Shown here: positions 52,478 through 61,832 of the stretch, piece by piece
Position numbering within the stretch: the first letter of the stretch is position 1
How the letters are laid out: each line of letters starts with the position of its first letter
Assembly: GCF_002744755.1 (NCBI RefSeq)
Contig: NZ_KZ319295.1
Location: forward strand, 49,455-113,454
DNA from: Leeuwenhoekiella nanhaiensis
GTDB taxonomy: Bacteria > Bacteroidota > Bacteroidia > Flavobacteriales > Flavobacteriaceae
Length of the DNA stretch: 64,000 bases
Direction of reading: 5' to 3'
The notes under the pieces: generated by a model
What the model was told of the DNA's origin: nothing
The model's input: only the letters and a program-made list of their open reading frames with translations
Database searches by the model: none
Program-made: the position numbers and the translations under genes

Positions 52478-55400
52478 ATGAAACAACTAATGCTGGGAAT
52501 AGTATTCCTGTTCTCAATCGCGATGGTCCAGGCACAGACCATTACGGGTACCGTGACAGATAGTTACGGCAATCCCTTTCCGGGTGTTTCGGTCGTAATT
52601 GCCAACACCAACAAAGGAACCACAACAGACTTTGACGGAAAGTACAGCATTAACGCCACAGAAGGCGCTGTACTCCGATTTTCGTATTTGGGCATGCAAA
52701 CCCAAAACATCACCGTAGGCAGTGATACGGTTATTGATGTTCAACTACAGGAAGACACCGAGCAGCTTAATGAGGTCATTGTTAACGCTTTGGGTATTAA
52801 AAAAGAGAAGCGCGCCATAGGTTACGCCGTGCAGGAGATTAACAGTGAAGAACTTACCCGTAACAGTAATAATGAGGTGCTTGGCGGACTACAAGGTAAG
52901 GTTGCCGGGGTCAATATAACTAACACCAGTGGTGCTGCCGGAGGCGGTTCTAACATCATCATCAGGGGTATTACCTCTCTAAATCCAAGTGCTAATAACC
53001 AACCTTTATTTGTAGTAGATGGAATTCCCATTAGTAATGACGCGCCTACCGGAAGCATACTACCCAGTACGGGATCTAATGCGCCTTCCAGTTCTGAGCA
53101 GTTTTCGTTTACAAACCGGGTGTCTGACATTAATCCACAAAACGTTGAAAGTGTAAGTATACTTAAAGGTCCGGCTGCAACCGCGCTTTATGGTTTACGT
53201 GGAGCTAACGGCGTGGTCGTGATCACCACAAAACGAGGTTCGCAAAACGGCTTGCGTTTTGACGTAAAATCGACAGTAGGATTTAATGAGGTAGGTAAAA
53301 CTCCCGAATCTCAGGATAAATACCGCGAAGGTTATTTTCAGGAAGTTGTTTCTACCGAAAATTTAAATGCTCCCACAGGCTATACGTATGCCGATGGATA
53401 TACGTTCGGTTTCTGGAGTTTTGGACCCGAATACGGACCGGGAGATCGCAATTACGATAACTTCAGAAATATGTTCCGAAAAGGTTTTGTTTCTCAAAAT
53501 ACCATAGGAATTAACGCCGGGGGCGAAAACGCTTCGCTTTACGGTTCTGTAGGTTACTCTAAGGAAGAAGGGATCGTACCCAATACCGATTATGAGCGGA
53601 AGAACATCAAGCTAAACGGAAACATCAACATTACCGATAAATTCAACATTCAGCCTTCTATAACCTATATCAATGCCGGAGGAAATCTCGCGAATGGCGG
53701 TGATAAATCGGTTATGAGCGCCCTGTCTTACTGGACTCCCACAATTGATGTAAACGACTATCTCTTACCTAATGGTGAAGAAAAAAACTATACCAATGGT
53801 ATTACCGATAACCCGCGTTACTTCGCCGAAAAAAGTTACCTCAACAGCGAACTGAACCGCATACTGGCTAACGCGAAACTGGCTTATGAATTTTCAGACT
53901 GGTTTAACGTCTCGTATCAGTTGGGGGTTGATAATTACTACGACAAGCGCTATCGGTACGTACCGGGAGACGTAGACGTGGGTAGTGCCACCAATGGATT
54001 TATAGTACGCGAGGGCATCAATTATAATGAAATTACTTCAAATTTATATGCCAACTTCACAAAAAAGCTAGGCGAAGACTTTAATGCCAGTTTATTGCTG
54101 GGTAATCAAATTTCAAGCATTGATATCGCACGAAATACCAAACGTGGCGAGGGTCTTGCGGAAGGTGGACGACTCAACAACTATTTTGCAGCTACTAACT
54201 TTTTTCAGGACCAAACCGGTAGCGAGCGTAAGATCGTGGGGCTTTTTGGAGATCTGCGCCTGGATTACAAAAACAGTATTTTTCTTAACATAACCGGGCG
54301 AAACGACTGGTCTTCAACTTTACCTAAAGCAAACCGAAGTTTCTTTTATCCTTCCGTAAGTTTAAGCTATATACTATCACAAACCCTTAAAGATGCGGGC
54401 AGCCTGCCAGACTTCATCAGTTATGCTAAATTCAGGGCTTCGTATGCCGAAGTAGGTAAAGATGCACAACCCTATACAGGAGTGTACTACGATCAACCTA
54501 CCAATTTCCCTTTTGGCACGGTTGACGGGGTTTCCCGTGAAAGCACAGGAGCTTCTAATAATCTGGTTCCGGAAAGTACGGTGGGTAAAGAGATAGGTGC
54601 CGAATTGCGCTTTTTTGACAATCGACTGGGCTTTGATCTAGCATTTTACAAACAAACAAGTGACAATCAAATCTTACCCGTACCCGTAGCACAATCATCA
54701 GGCTTTAATGGCTTTGTACTTAATGCCGGTGAGATCGAAACCAATGGCTTTGAAGCTTTGGTAACCATTACTCCGGTTAAGACCAAAAATTTCAACTGGG
54801 ATATCACTGTAAACTTTTCTACCGTAGATACCGAAGTTTTATCACTTCCTGACGGTATTGATGAAATCATCTTTGCCGACTCGGGTTTTGCAGGAGTTAT
54901 TTCAAAATTGGAAAAAGGAGGCTCTATTGGTGATCTGTATGGTTACGACTGGAATCGAAATGAAAACGGGGAACGTCTTATAGGCTCTAATGGTCTGCCC
55001 AGCTTAAACACCGGTGAACGCGTAATTCTGGGTAATGCTATGCCAGACTGGTTGGGTAGTATTCAGCACACATTCCGATATAAAGGGCTTTCACTTTCCT
55101 TATTGCTTGAGCGCAAACAGGGAGGCGATTTATACGACAGCAGCCAGCGTAACAGCATTCGTAATGGTATACTGGCAGTTACCGAAACCCGTTATCAGGA
55201 TATTATAATCGATGGAGTTTTGGCAGATGGTACTCCTAATAACATTCCGGTGTTGGCAGATCAAAACTATTACCGAAACTCGAGCGCTTTTAACCGTGCT
55301 CCTGAGCTTATGGTACAGGATGCGTCCTGGTGGCGTTTACGCAATATCACGCTCAGTTATGAATTAGGTTCCAAAATTACCGATAAGCTTCCCTTTGACC

Positions 55401-55567
55401 GGGTAAGTTTTAGCGCTACCGGAACCAATCTGATTCTAACTACTGACTACAGAGGTTATGATCCCGAAGGCTCCCAGTTTAGTGCCGGAACCAATGCCTA
55501 TGGCTTTGCCGGGCTCAACATCCCAAACACGAGATCCTATCTCTTTTCTGTAAATCTTAATTTCTAA
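52478..55567 (+). CDS. SusC/RagA TonB-dependent outer-membrane transporter
   Basis: A 1029-residue SusC/RagA protein: signal ending VQAQ (~20), carboxypeptidase-like domain (ITGTVTDSYGNPFPGVSVVI), a plug starting after QLNEVIVNALGIKKEKRAIG, the IIIRGITSLNPSANNQPLFV core and ALYGLRGANGVVVITTKRG, then a long barrel ending FSVNLNF. It pairs with the SusD-type gene three bases downstream. No glycoside hydrolase, sulfatase or regulator is adjacent, so the ligand may be a peptide or other compound rather than a glycan. Neighbouring peptide-type enzymes encoded on the opposite strand agree with that idea but do not prove it. Confidence 0.95.
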   Translation: MKQLMLGIVFLFSIAMVQAQTITGTVTDSYGNPFPGVSVVIANTNKGTTTDFDGKYSINATEGAVLRFSYLGMQTQNITVGSDTVIDVQLQEDTEQLNEVIVNALGIKKEKRAIGYAVQEINSEELTRNSNNEVLGGLQGKVAGVNITNTSGAAGGGSNIIIRGITSLNPSANNQPLFVVDGIPISNDAPTGSILPSTGSNAPSSSEQFSFTNRVSDINPQNVESVSILKGPAATALYGLRGANGVVVITTKRGSQNGLRFDVKSTVGFNEVGKTPESQDKYREGYFQEVVSTENLNAPTGYTYADGYTFGFWSFGPEYGPGDRNYDNFRNMFRKGFVSQNTIGINAGGENASLYGSVGYSKEEGIVPNTDYERKNIKLNGNINITDKFNIQPSITYINAGGNLANGGDKSVMSALSYWTPTIDVNDYLLPNGEEKNYTNGITDNPRYFAEKSYLNSELNRILANAKLAYEFSDWFNVSYQLGVDNYYDKRYRYVPGDVDVGSATNGFIVREGINYNEITSNLYANFTKKLGEDFNASLLLGNQISSIDIARNTKRGEGLAEGGRLNNYFAATNFFQDQTGSERKIVGLFGDLRLDYKNSIFLNITGRNDWSSTLPKANRSFFYPSVSLSYILSQTLKDAGSLPDFISYAKFRASYAEVGKDAQPYTGVYYDQPTNFPFGTVDGVSRESTGASNNLVPESTVGKEIGAELRFFDNRLGFDLAFYKQTSDNQILPVPVAQSSGFNGFVLNAGEIETNGFEALVTITPVKTKNFNWDITVNFSTVDTEVLSLPDGIDEIIFADSGFAGVISKLEKGGSIGDLYGYDWNRNENGERLIGSNGLPSLNTGERVILGNAMPDWLGSIQHTFRYKGLSLSLLLERKQGGDLYDSSQRNSIRNGILAVTETRYQDIIIDGVLADGTPNNIPVLADQNYYRNSSAFNRAPELMVQDASWWRLRNITLSYELGSKITDKLPFDRVSFSATGTNLILTTDYRGYDPEGSQFSAGTNAYGFAGLNIPNTRSYLFSVNLNF

Positions 55568-55570
55568 ACG

Positions 55571-57055
55571 ATGAAAACATTCACAAGATATACCCTGGTA
55601 TTTGCAACGGCGCTTTCGCTCACCGGTTGCGACGAGTTCCTGGGAGACAATATTGACCCCAATAAATCTGGACTTGAAGAACTGGCACCCCGGGATTTAA
55701 TGCCTACCTCTATTTACTACACGAGCTCCGCGCATTACAGTATTGCTCTGGGCATGTGCCAGTATTCACAACAACTGGCAACGTATTTTCAACAAAATAC
55801 CGATGCGCAGGAAGAAACCCAGCTTGCAGGCGGCTGGTCTAATATTTACCTGCAAGCCCTTCCCGATATTCAGACTATGCTTGAGCTTGCCGAAAGTCAA
55901 AATCTCACCGGTTATCAGGGAATTGCCAAAGTACTTCAGGCTACAAACCTGGGTCTGGCAACAGATAACTGGGGCGATGTACCCGCCTCACAGGCAACTT
56001 TAGGTGAAGGCGATTTCTCTCCGGCTTTTGATGCTCAGGAAGCTGTTTACGAGCAGATTAATTCCCTGCTTGATGAAGCGATTGTACTGCTGGGGCAAAG
56101 CGATAGTTCGGTAGGCAGCCATGATTTGATTTATAACGGTGATCTGAGTAAATGGCTAAAAACAGCATACTTTCTTAAAGCCAAATACAGCCTGCACCTT
56201 ACTGAAGTAGATCAGGCTTCAGCAGTAAGTGGTGCACTCAGCGCCATCTCTTCTTCTTTTACTTCAAATGAAGATGATTACGAACTCGAATACAATACCC
56301 GAAACTTCAATCCCTGGTATGCAGGCGTAGTTTTACCAAACAATACCGGTAACTTTTCGGTTTTGCTGAATGATCAGCTTATCAGCGCAATGGATGGGAC
56401 CCAATTCCCATTTGCGACAATAGATGAAGATCCGCGCATTCCGTTGATTTCAAGTATTGGTGAAAACGATGACGACTTTCTGGGTGCCATAAGCGGTACC
56501 GGTGGTGCCTATCAGGTAGACCCGCGTATTTCGGCAACTGCAGATCTGGCTGCTGATGATTTTTATTCGGCACAAACAGCTCCGATTATTTTGGGAAGTT
56601 ACAGCGAACTTAAGTTTATAGAGGCCGAAGCACGCTTTTTACAAAATGGTGGAACACCTACCTCAACCGGAAGTACTACGGCAGCCTATAACGCTTATTT
56701 AGCGGGTATCGCTGCCAATATGGATAAAGTAGGCGTTTCAGCGGCCGATAAGGCTGCTTACCTCGCAGATGCTTCGGTAGCAGTGGGAGCTTCGAATTTA
56801 ACTTTAGCCCTGATTATGCGTGAAAAGTTTATCGCCACCTTCCTCAATCCCGAATCGTTTGTTGATTTGCGTCGTTATGATTTTAGTACGGCTGTTTTTC
56901 CCGGGCTAAGCCTTCCGGTAGATCAAAATCCTGATATTGCCGGGCGCTGGGTGCGTCGCGCTCAGTACCCGTCATCTGAGCAGACCCGAAACGGAGATGA
57001 AGTCGCCAGAGTGATGCAGACCATTGATACCGGGGTTTGGTGGGACAGAGATTAA
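55571..57055 (+). CDS. SusD/RagB-type lipoprotein (SusD-like 2)
   Basis: A 494-residue lipoprotein (Cys20 in LTGC) partnering the upstream SusC/RagA protein, from which it is separated by three bases. The pattern GDNIDPNKSGLEELAPRDLMPTS followed by QYSQQLATYF and DNWGDVPASQA fits the SusD-like-2 (PF12771) branch, seen for RagB-like peptide-type systems. The C-terminal part contains ALIMREKFIATFLNPESFVDLRRYD. It binds the substrate at the SusC lid. Its end overlaps the convergent PLP-enzyme gene by four bases. Confidence 0.92.
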   Translation: MKTFTRYTLVFATALSLTGCDEFLGDNIDPNKSGLEELAPRDLMPTSIYYTSSAHYSIALGMCQYSQQLATYFQQNTDAQEETQLAGGWSNIYLQALPDIQTMLELAESQNLTGYQGIAKVLQATNLGLATDNWGDVPASQATLGEGDFSPAFDAQEAVYEQINSLLDEAIVLLGQSDSSVGSHDLIYNGDLSKWLKTAYFLKAKYSLHLTEVDQASAVSGALSAISSSFTSNEDDYELEYNTRNFNPWYAGVVLPNNTGNFSVLLNDQLISAMDGTQFPFATIDEDPRIPLISSIGENDDDFLGAISGTGGAYQVDPRISATADLAADDFYSAQTAPIILGSYSELKFIEAEARFLQNGGTPTSTGSTTAAYNAYLAGIAANMDKVGVSAADKAAYLADASVAVGASNLTLALIMREKFIATFLNPESFVDLRRYDFSTAVFPGLSLPVDQNPDIAGRWVRRAQYPSSEQTRNGDEVARVMQTIDTGVWWDRD

Positions 57056-58104
57056 ATGCTGAAATAACGCTTCAATACCTCCAACAGATGATCTAAATCG
57101 TCACGGGTGTGAAGCGCAGTAATCACAATGCGGGTGAGCCGGTTAGCACTGCCGCCCGCATACTCAAAATCGGTAACAATGATCTGATGATCTTTTAAGT
57201 AATTAGCCAGACGCCTGTCGCCGAAATTGAAACCGGCATGCCCCGGATTGAATTGAAAAAACTCCGGGTTTTTCAGATTTTTTAGAAAATAAGATACGTT
57301 AGCCTTTAGCTTTTGATGCTGAAGGCTAATGTGTTTTACAGCACTTCCTAAAGTTGCAATCGCAGCAGGACTGGCCGGACTCGCTCCTGCAAAAACCGGG
57401 CGTTGTCTGATCGCCTCCATACGAGCAGAACTGCCCAGAATAAATCCTGCGGGAGTTGCCAGAGCCTTAGCCAGCGAACCACAAACCAGCAAATCTTTCG
57501 CTTCTAAAGCCTTTAAACTTGCATAGCAGCCGCTTCCCTCCTCGCCCACCACACCTATGCCGTGGGAATCATCTGCAACCAAAATAATTTGATCTAAAGG
57601 CAGACTTTTTAGAAACCCATAATCGGGAAAATGATCTGGTGAAAAGCTGATGCTGTCAAAAAATAAAACCGGCGGTTTTGATTTCTTCTTTTTGAGGTAA
57701 TTGAGAATGGAAAACCGTAAATCTTCAGGGGTTTCAAACTGAAAATCGGAAGCTATTCGTAGCGCCGCGTGACTTCCGGGGTAATGAAATAAATCATAAC
57801 CCGCACTCCCCAGATATTCCCTTAAAATCTGGCCTGCCATAAACCCCGATGATGTGATCAAACAGGCTTCGGCACCGGTAAATTGGGCAAGGACTTTTTC
57901 GGTTTCTTCATAAATCCCGAGCTGTACATTGCTGTTGCGGGAAGCACCGTGACTGCTTCCGTAATGCAGGATGTTTTCAGCCAATGTCTTCAGAAAATCA
58001 GGATGTGTTTGCAAGCCCAAGTAGGAAGTTCCGCCAAAATAGCGGTACTCCGCACCATCGTGAGTAAATGCGCCGCTGGGATTGTGATTTAGTAGAAAAC
58101 TCAT
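57052..58104 (-). CDS. PLP-dependent alpha-oxoamine synthase family enzyme (BioF/Kbl-like)
   Basis: A 350-residue fold-type I PLP enzyme. Motifs: GSSHGASRNSNVQLGIYEETE (~49-69, the AOS-family HG-S-R pattern), ADDSHGIGVVGEEGSGC with D179/H181, and a PLP lysine at K213 in VCGSLAKALATPAG. The AOS family includes 8-amino-7-oxononanoate synthase and 2-amino-3-ketobutyrate CoA ligase; the sequence is shorter (~350 vs 390-400), so the exact reaction is uncertain. Its start is 100 bases downstream of the AT-rich HEPN-like gene. Beyond that lie a dipeptide epimerase and a serine hydrolase, suggesting an amino acid or peptide salvage pathway. Confidence 0.85.
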   Translation of the reverse strand: MSFLLNHNPSGAFTHDGAEYRYFGGTSYLGLQTHPDFLKTLAENILHYGSSHGASRNSNVQLGIYEETEKVLAQFTGAEACLITSSGFMAGQILREYLGSAGYDLFHYPGSHAALRIASDFQFETPEDLRFSILNYLKKKKSKPPVLFFDSISFSPDHFPDYGFLKSLPLDQIILVADDSHGIGVVGEEGSGCYASLKALEAKDLLVCGSLAKALATPAGFILGSSARMEAIRQRPVFAGASPASPAAIATLGSAVKHISLQHQKLKANVSYFLKNLKNPEFFQFNPGHAGFNFGDRRLANYLKDHQIIVTDFEYAGGSANRLTRIVITALHTRDDLDHLLEVLKRYFSI

Positions 58105-58203
58105 AGCATTTTGTATGTTGCAACTGTGGTAATACCTCTAAACATTCAAATTTGATTAAAAAACTTTATTTAGTTTAAATGTAATTAAAGAATCACCCAA
58201 CGC

Positions 58204-59502
58204 TCAATTCGCTAGATATGTTTTGTATTGATTTTTAGCATACTCGGTGATTGATACCCTTGCGATAGTTGACATTAATTCGAACTTTATTAAAATATCT
58301 TGAGTTTTGCTCCACTCAGAATATGGTAATTTATTTCTATTTTCCCTTTCCATTTTTTCAAGTAGTTTGTTTCTCCTTTCAGGATTATCTATTACTTGAA
58401 AGTATCGTTCATTTAATGAATTATTCGGAAATGTGTGAGGCGTAGGTTTTCCTGTATGCAGGAATTTTGAACGAAATTGATAAGTCTGCTTTATTATTTT
58501 AATCAATTCTTCACGTGTTAAATTTTCAGGAACCATTTCTGGAAAAGAACTAATTTCATCTTCATAATTTTTTCTAACCTCTAACCCTTCAATTATTAAA
58601 TCCATATAAAGTACCTCTGACCATTTATCTGTTGGACAATAAGTAAGAATAAACTCGACGAATCTTTTTGTTAAATCCCTGTGTTTTATGTTATTATCTA
58701 AATATTCCTTAAACTTGCGATATTCGCTTAATAGTAATTTAAGGGATTCAGATTTTTGTGTCTCCTTTTTCCACTCTTTATATTTCTCATGTTGCTTACT
58801 AAAGTATATTTGGGGAATAGCTAATTGACTGATAGATTCTATTCCTGCAATTAGTAGAGAAAAAGCTAGATCAAAATCATTTTTTTTATTCTGATGTCCA
58901 AGCTGTATTATACGCATTGATTGAAATAAGCTCTGATAATCTAGTATTTCACCATGGTCAATTGAAAAATTTATTAATTTGATTATTTCATCAAATCGAT
59001 CCTTCCATAACCTGAGAATCTCATTATGTGGTTTATATGTAGATCGCGAACTGCCTAACACTGTTTGAGGAAATTCACTTCCAATTTTTTTCAACTCAGG
59101 CTCAGATACTATTTTAAAGCCATTGTAAAAATCATCTGATGTCGAAAACACCGGTCTTTCAAAAGCAAATGAGCATATTGCACTTAAAGCGAGAGTAAAA
59201 AGATGTGAATGATGATAATTTACATAAGAAGGCATCAATACTGGGCAAATAAAAGCTTTTCTTAACTTTTGACCGATTGAATTTTGAATTCCTAAATCAA
59301 CAGAAATTGATTTTAAAATGGTGAAGTCGGAAAATTGTAGGTCTTCATATAAATCAAATTCTATAAGTAAATAGCCGTATAACCTTTTCTCAGAACTTGT
59401 ATTATGTTTTTTTATGAATCCATTTTTACTTGTAGCTGTATTTCGATTATAGGCGAGAATTGCCTCTTTGAATAAATTATAGTCTTGTGTTAGTGGCCTC
59501 AA
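58204..59502 (-). CDS. HEPN-like protein of unknown function, AT-rich
   Basis: A 432-residue soluble protein. The N-terminal half (residues 1-180) has no recognised family. The C-terminal part is helical and contains FDLAFSLLIAGIESIS and YQFRSKFLHTGKP, where R344-x4-H349 matches the R-x4-6-H motif of HEPN RNase-type domains, in an ApeA-like setting. HEPN proteins often act as abortive-infection or toxin effectors; function here is unproven. Base use is visibly more AT-rich than in the neighbouring genes, with many AAT/ATT/TTA codons, so it is probably acquired. It starts 14 bases after the epimerase stop, so it may be read from that operon's transcript. Confidence 0.75.
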   Translation of the reverse strand: MRPLTQDYNLFKEAILAYNRNTATSKNGFIKKHNTSSEKRLYGYLLIEFDLYEDLQFSDFTILKSISVDLGIQNSIGQKLRKAFICPVLMPSYVNYHHSHLFTLALSAICSFAFERPVFSTSDDFYNGFKIVSEPELKKIGSEFPQTVLGSSRSTYKPHNEILRLWKDRFDEIIKLINFSIDHGEILDYQSLFQSMRIIQLGHQNKKNDFDLAFSLLIAGIESISQLAIPQIYFSKQHEKYKEWKKETQKSESLKLLLSEYRKFKEYLDNNIKHRDLTKRFVEFILTYCPTDKWSEVLYMDLIIEGLEVRKNYEDEISSFPEMVPENLTREELIKIIKQTYQFRSKFLHTGKPTPHTFPNNSLNERYFQVIDNPERRNKLLEKMERENRNKLPYSEWSKTQDILIKFELMSTIARVSITEYAKNQYKTYLAN

Positions 59503-59516
59503 TTTTCCTAAATGCT

Positions 59517-60527
59517 TTATAACAATTCAACTCCGCTGCCACCGGTTGTTGGGAAAATTACCTTTCCGCCTTCCAGAATTTGAACACCCGTAGCGATATC
59601 TTCCTTAAGCAGCATCGCGCCATCCATATCTACATAATCCAGTTGGGGCAGTAATTGAGCAATTGCCGAAATCCCCACGGTAGATTCGGTCATACAGCCC
59701 ACCATCACTTTAAGGCCCAGACTTTTGGCTTCTTTGATCATTCGGAGTGCCGGGGTAAGTCCACCGCACTTGGTAAGTTTGATGTTGATGCCATCAAAAT
59801 AACCGGCGCAACGTTTTACATCTTCCTCAACGATACAGCTTTCGTCAGCGATAATGGGCAAAACGCTTTCAGCCTTGAGCGCTTTGAGTCCGTCCCAATC
59901 GTCTGCTTTTAAGGGTTGCTCCAAAAATTCAACCCCAAGTTCTTTAAGGGCTTTGGCGTTTTTGATTGCCGTAGCCGCATCCCAGGCACAGTTGGCATCT
60001 ACCCGAAAAACCGCATCGGTATGTTTACGGAGTTCGCTTACGATTTGCACGTCTTCGGGCGTTCCCAGTTTGATTTTATAAATGGGCCAGGGCATTTCCC
60101 GCATTTTCTCGAGCATCTTCTCTATGGAAGCCAGGCCAATGGTATAGTTGGTTATGGGGTAATTTTGATTAGAAGTTCCCCACAATTCAAAAAGCGGTTT
60201 GTGGTGAAGCTTTCCGTACAGATCGTGAGCTGCAAGGTCCAGGGCGCAAATGGCAAAATTGCTCAGTTTACGTTCCACCAAAAATCTGTGGAAGGCCTCC
60301 GGCGTTTCCAAAACAAAGTCTTCAATTTCCGTGCGAATCGCCTCTATTTCGGCCTGCATACTTTCAAAAGTGATCTGGTAATAGGGGTTGGAAGTAGATT
60401 CCCCGTAGCCGGTCTTTCCGCCTTGCGAAAGACAAACCACCAGACTGTCCTGAAAATCGTGAGATTCGCGGGAGATGGTAAAGGTGTGTTTAAGAGGCAG
60501 GCTGTATTTTTTAAGCTTTAAATTCAT
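59517..60527 (-). CDS. Dipeptide epimerase (L-Ala-D/L-Glu-type, enolase superfamily)
   Basis: A 336-residue enolase-superfamily enzyme that epimerises dipeptides such as L-Ala-D/L-Glu derived from cell-wall peptides. Key residues: the K151-I-K153 motif (first base), metal ligands D177 (RVDAN), E203 (LEQP) and D228 (IADES), the second-base region NIKLTKCGG near 250, then GCMTESTVG and the DMDG loop at 300-303. The frame extends to 60638 but those residues overlap the upstream gene; the ATG at 60527 (MNLKLKKYSLP) is right. It is two bases from the upstream serine-hydrolase stop, so they are co-translated. Exact dipeptide specificity is not known. Confidence 0.9.
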   Translation of the reverse strand: MNLKLKKYSLPLKHTFTISRESHDFQDSLVVCLSQGGKTGYGESTSNPYYQITFESMQAEIEAIRTEIEDFVLETPEAFHRFLVERKLSNFAICALDLAAHDLYGKLHHKPLFELWGTSNQNYPITNYTIGLASIEKMLEKMREMPWPIYKIKLGTPEDVQIVSELRKHTDAVFRVDANCAWDAATAIKNAKALKELGVEFLEQPLKADDWDGLKALKAESVLPIIADESCIVEEDVKRCAGYFDGINIKLTKCGGLTPALRMIKEAKSLGLKVMVGCMTESTVGISAIAQLLPQLDYVDMDGAMLLKEDIATGVQILEGGKVIFPTTGGSGVELL

Positions 60528-60528
60528 T

Positions 60529-61677
60529 TTAGTAGTCTTGTTCAGATTGTTTAAGCCGAAGAATCTCCCGGCCCAGTTCACCCAGAAAGGGAAGGCCAAG
60601 CTCTTCGTATTCGTAGGTGTCGTCATTAAAAGTAGCATTTTCGTTGACTAACAAGGTGGCAGAGAGCAAAAATTCAACTCCATCTTTGGTTTGAATAAAC
60701 GCGTTGTCTGTAAGCGTCCCGTAGGCATCTCCTACCTTGTTGAAAATAGCAACCGAATGATCCAATTTAGCTGCGGTGTCGCCATAGACGAAAAACTTCA
60801 CATAGCCATCGGGAAATTGCTCCGGATCATAACCCAGTTCACGGGGATATTTTGGCATCGTTTCTAAAAGAAAATCCCGATACTCCGGTTTGATTTGAAA
60901 ACGCTCTTCCGGTGTATAAGCGTTCTCAAACAGTAAACGTTTTAGGACTTCCTGCTGGGTTCGTAGCGGAAAATAATTTTTAGCCGAAAAATCAAATGCC
61001 TGTTCTACCAGACTATCTCCCTGCATATAAGCCTTTCCTTTCCTGAGATTCTTGAGATTGAGTTTTTTTATGGGCTTTGAAGTATAACCCGAAACCACAA
61101 TCGAATCGGCATTTTGAGGATAAAACACCAGACCGCGACTTAGCGCGGCATCACTGTCAGGCGTACTCAGGCGGTGATTGATTTGAAAAGGCCCCAGGCG
61201 CTTTCGGGCTACGAGCGCATTGATACTGTCACGACCTAAAAATTCAAACAAATGATTGTAGGCCTCATTATCGCTAACTGCTATGATTTCAACCAAATCT
61301 GTAGCAAGCTGATGAACTACTGTGTCACCCGGGATTTTATACGGTGTATTTAAATCCACCTGATCCCGTAGCAAGGGATCTGTACTCAATTTTTCAAGTG
61401 CCAGGAGCAAAACGGGTAATTTAACGGTACTGGCGGGATAAAAATAATTGTCCTCATCAAGATTGAATGCATATTCGGTGAATTGGGGCCTGTTGAGACT
61501 ATCCCGTTTTATTTCGGTGTACAGAATCTGGATTTCGTGACCTGCAGGGGACTGCATCACATTTTTGATCTTTGGGTTTGAAGATTGCAAGGCTTGCTCA
61601 AAAACAGACGGGCTTCCGGTTTTACAGGAAGTGAAGACTACTAAAATTGTAAAACAGCAAACCCAAATACACCTCAT
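60529..61677 (-). CDS. Class A beta-lactamase-like serine hydrolase lipoprotein
   Basis: A 382-residue lipoprotein (Cys18 in FTSC) with class A beta-lactamase/PBP motifs: S83-T-V-K86 (SxxK) in PASTVKLPVLLL, S135-D136-N137 (SDN) in AVSDNEAYNHLF, and K-V-G in IFNKVGDAYG in place of KTG. The usual class A omega-loop Glu was not identified with certainty, so this may be a peptidase or D,D-peptidase-like enzyme rather than a beta-lactamase. It is first in the operon with the dipeptide epimerase, consistent with turnover of cell-wall or other peptides in the periplasm. Confidence 0.88.
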   Translation of the reverse strand: MRCIWVCCFTILVVFTSCKTGSPSVFEQALQSSNPKIKNVMQSPAGHEIQILYTEIKRDSLNRPQFTEYAFNLDEDNYFYPASTVKLPVLLLALEKLSTDPLLRDQVDLNTPYKIPGDTVVHQLATDLVEIIAVSDNEAYNHLFEFLGRDSINALVARKRLGPFQINHRLSTPDSDAALSRGLVFYPQNADSIVVSGYTSKPIKKLNLKNLRKGKAYMQGDSLVEQAFDFSAKNYFPLRTQQEVLKRLLFENAYTPEERFQIKPEYRDFLLETMPKYPRELGYDPEQFPDGYVKFFVYGDTAAKLDHSVAIFNKVGDAYGTLTDNAFIQTKDGVEFLLSATLLVNENATFNDDTYEYEELGLPFLGELGREILRLKQSEQDY

Positions 61678-61832
61678 AACCTTTAGTTTATAGTTTCGGA
61701 ACAGCTATTAAAGTTAGAAATTTAAGGCGCAAACCGATTGCTGCGAAGCGAAATATCTTGAAGCCACGCTTCTGTATCAAAAGTTACAGCCATCTTTAAC
61801 TAAAGCTTTTAATTTCGTTTAAAATTTCAGCT

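Noticed and set aside
58105..59516. Direct repeats or attachment sites bordering the HEPN-like gene
   Set aside because: No matching flanks were visible on the two sides, so an insertion mechanism cannot be stated.
59916..60521. Plus-strand frame of 201 residues inside the dipeptide epimerase
   Set aside because: Antisense to all epimerase motifs; no promoter or family features.
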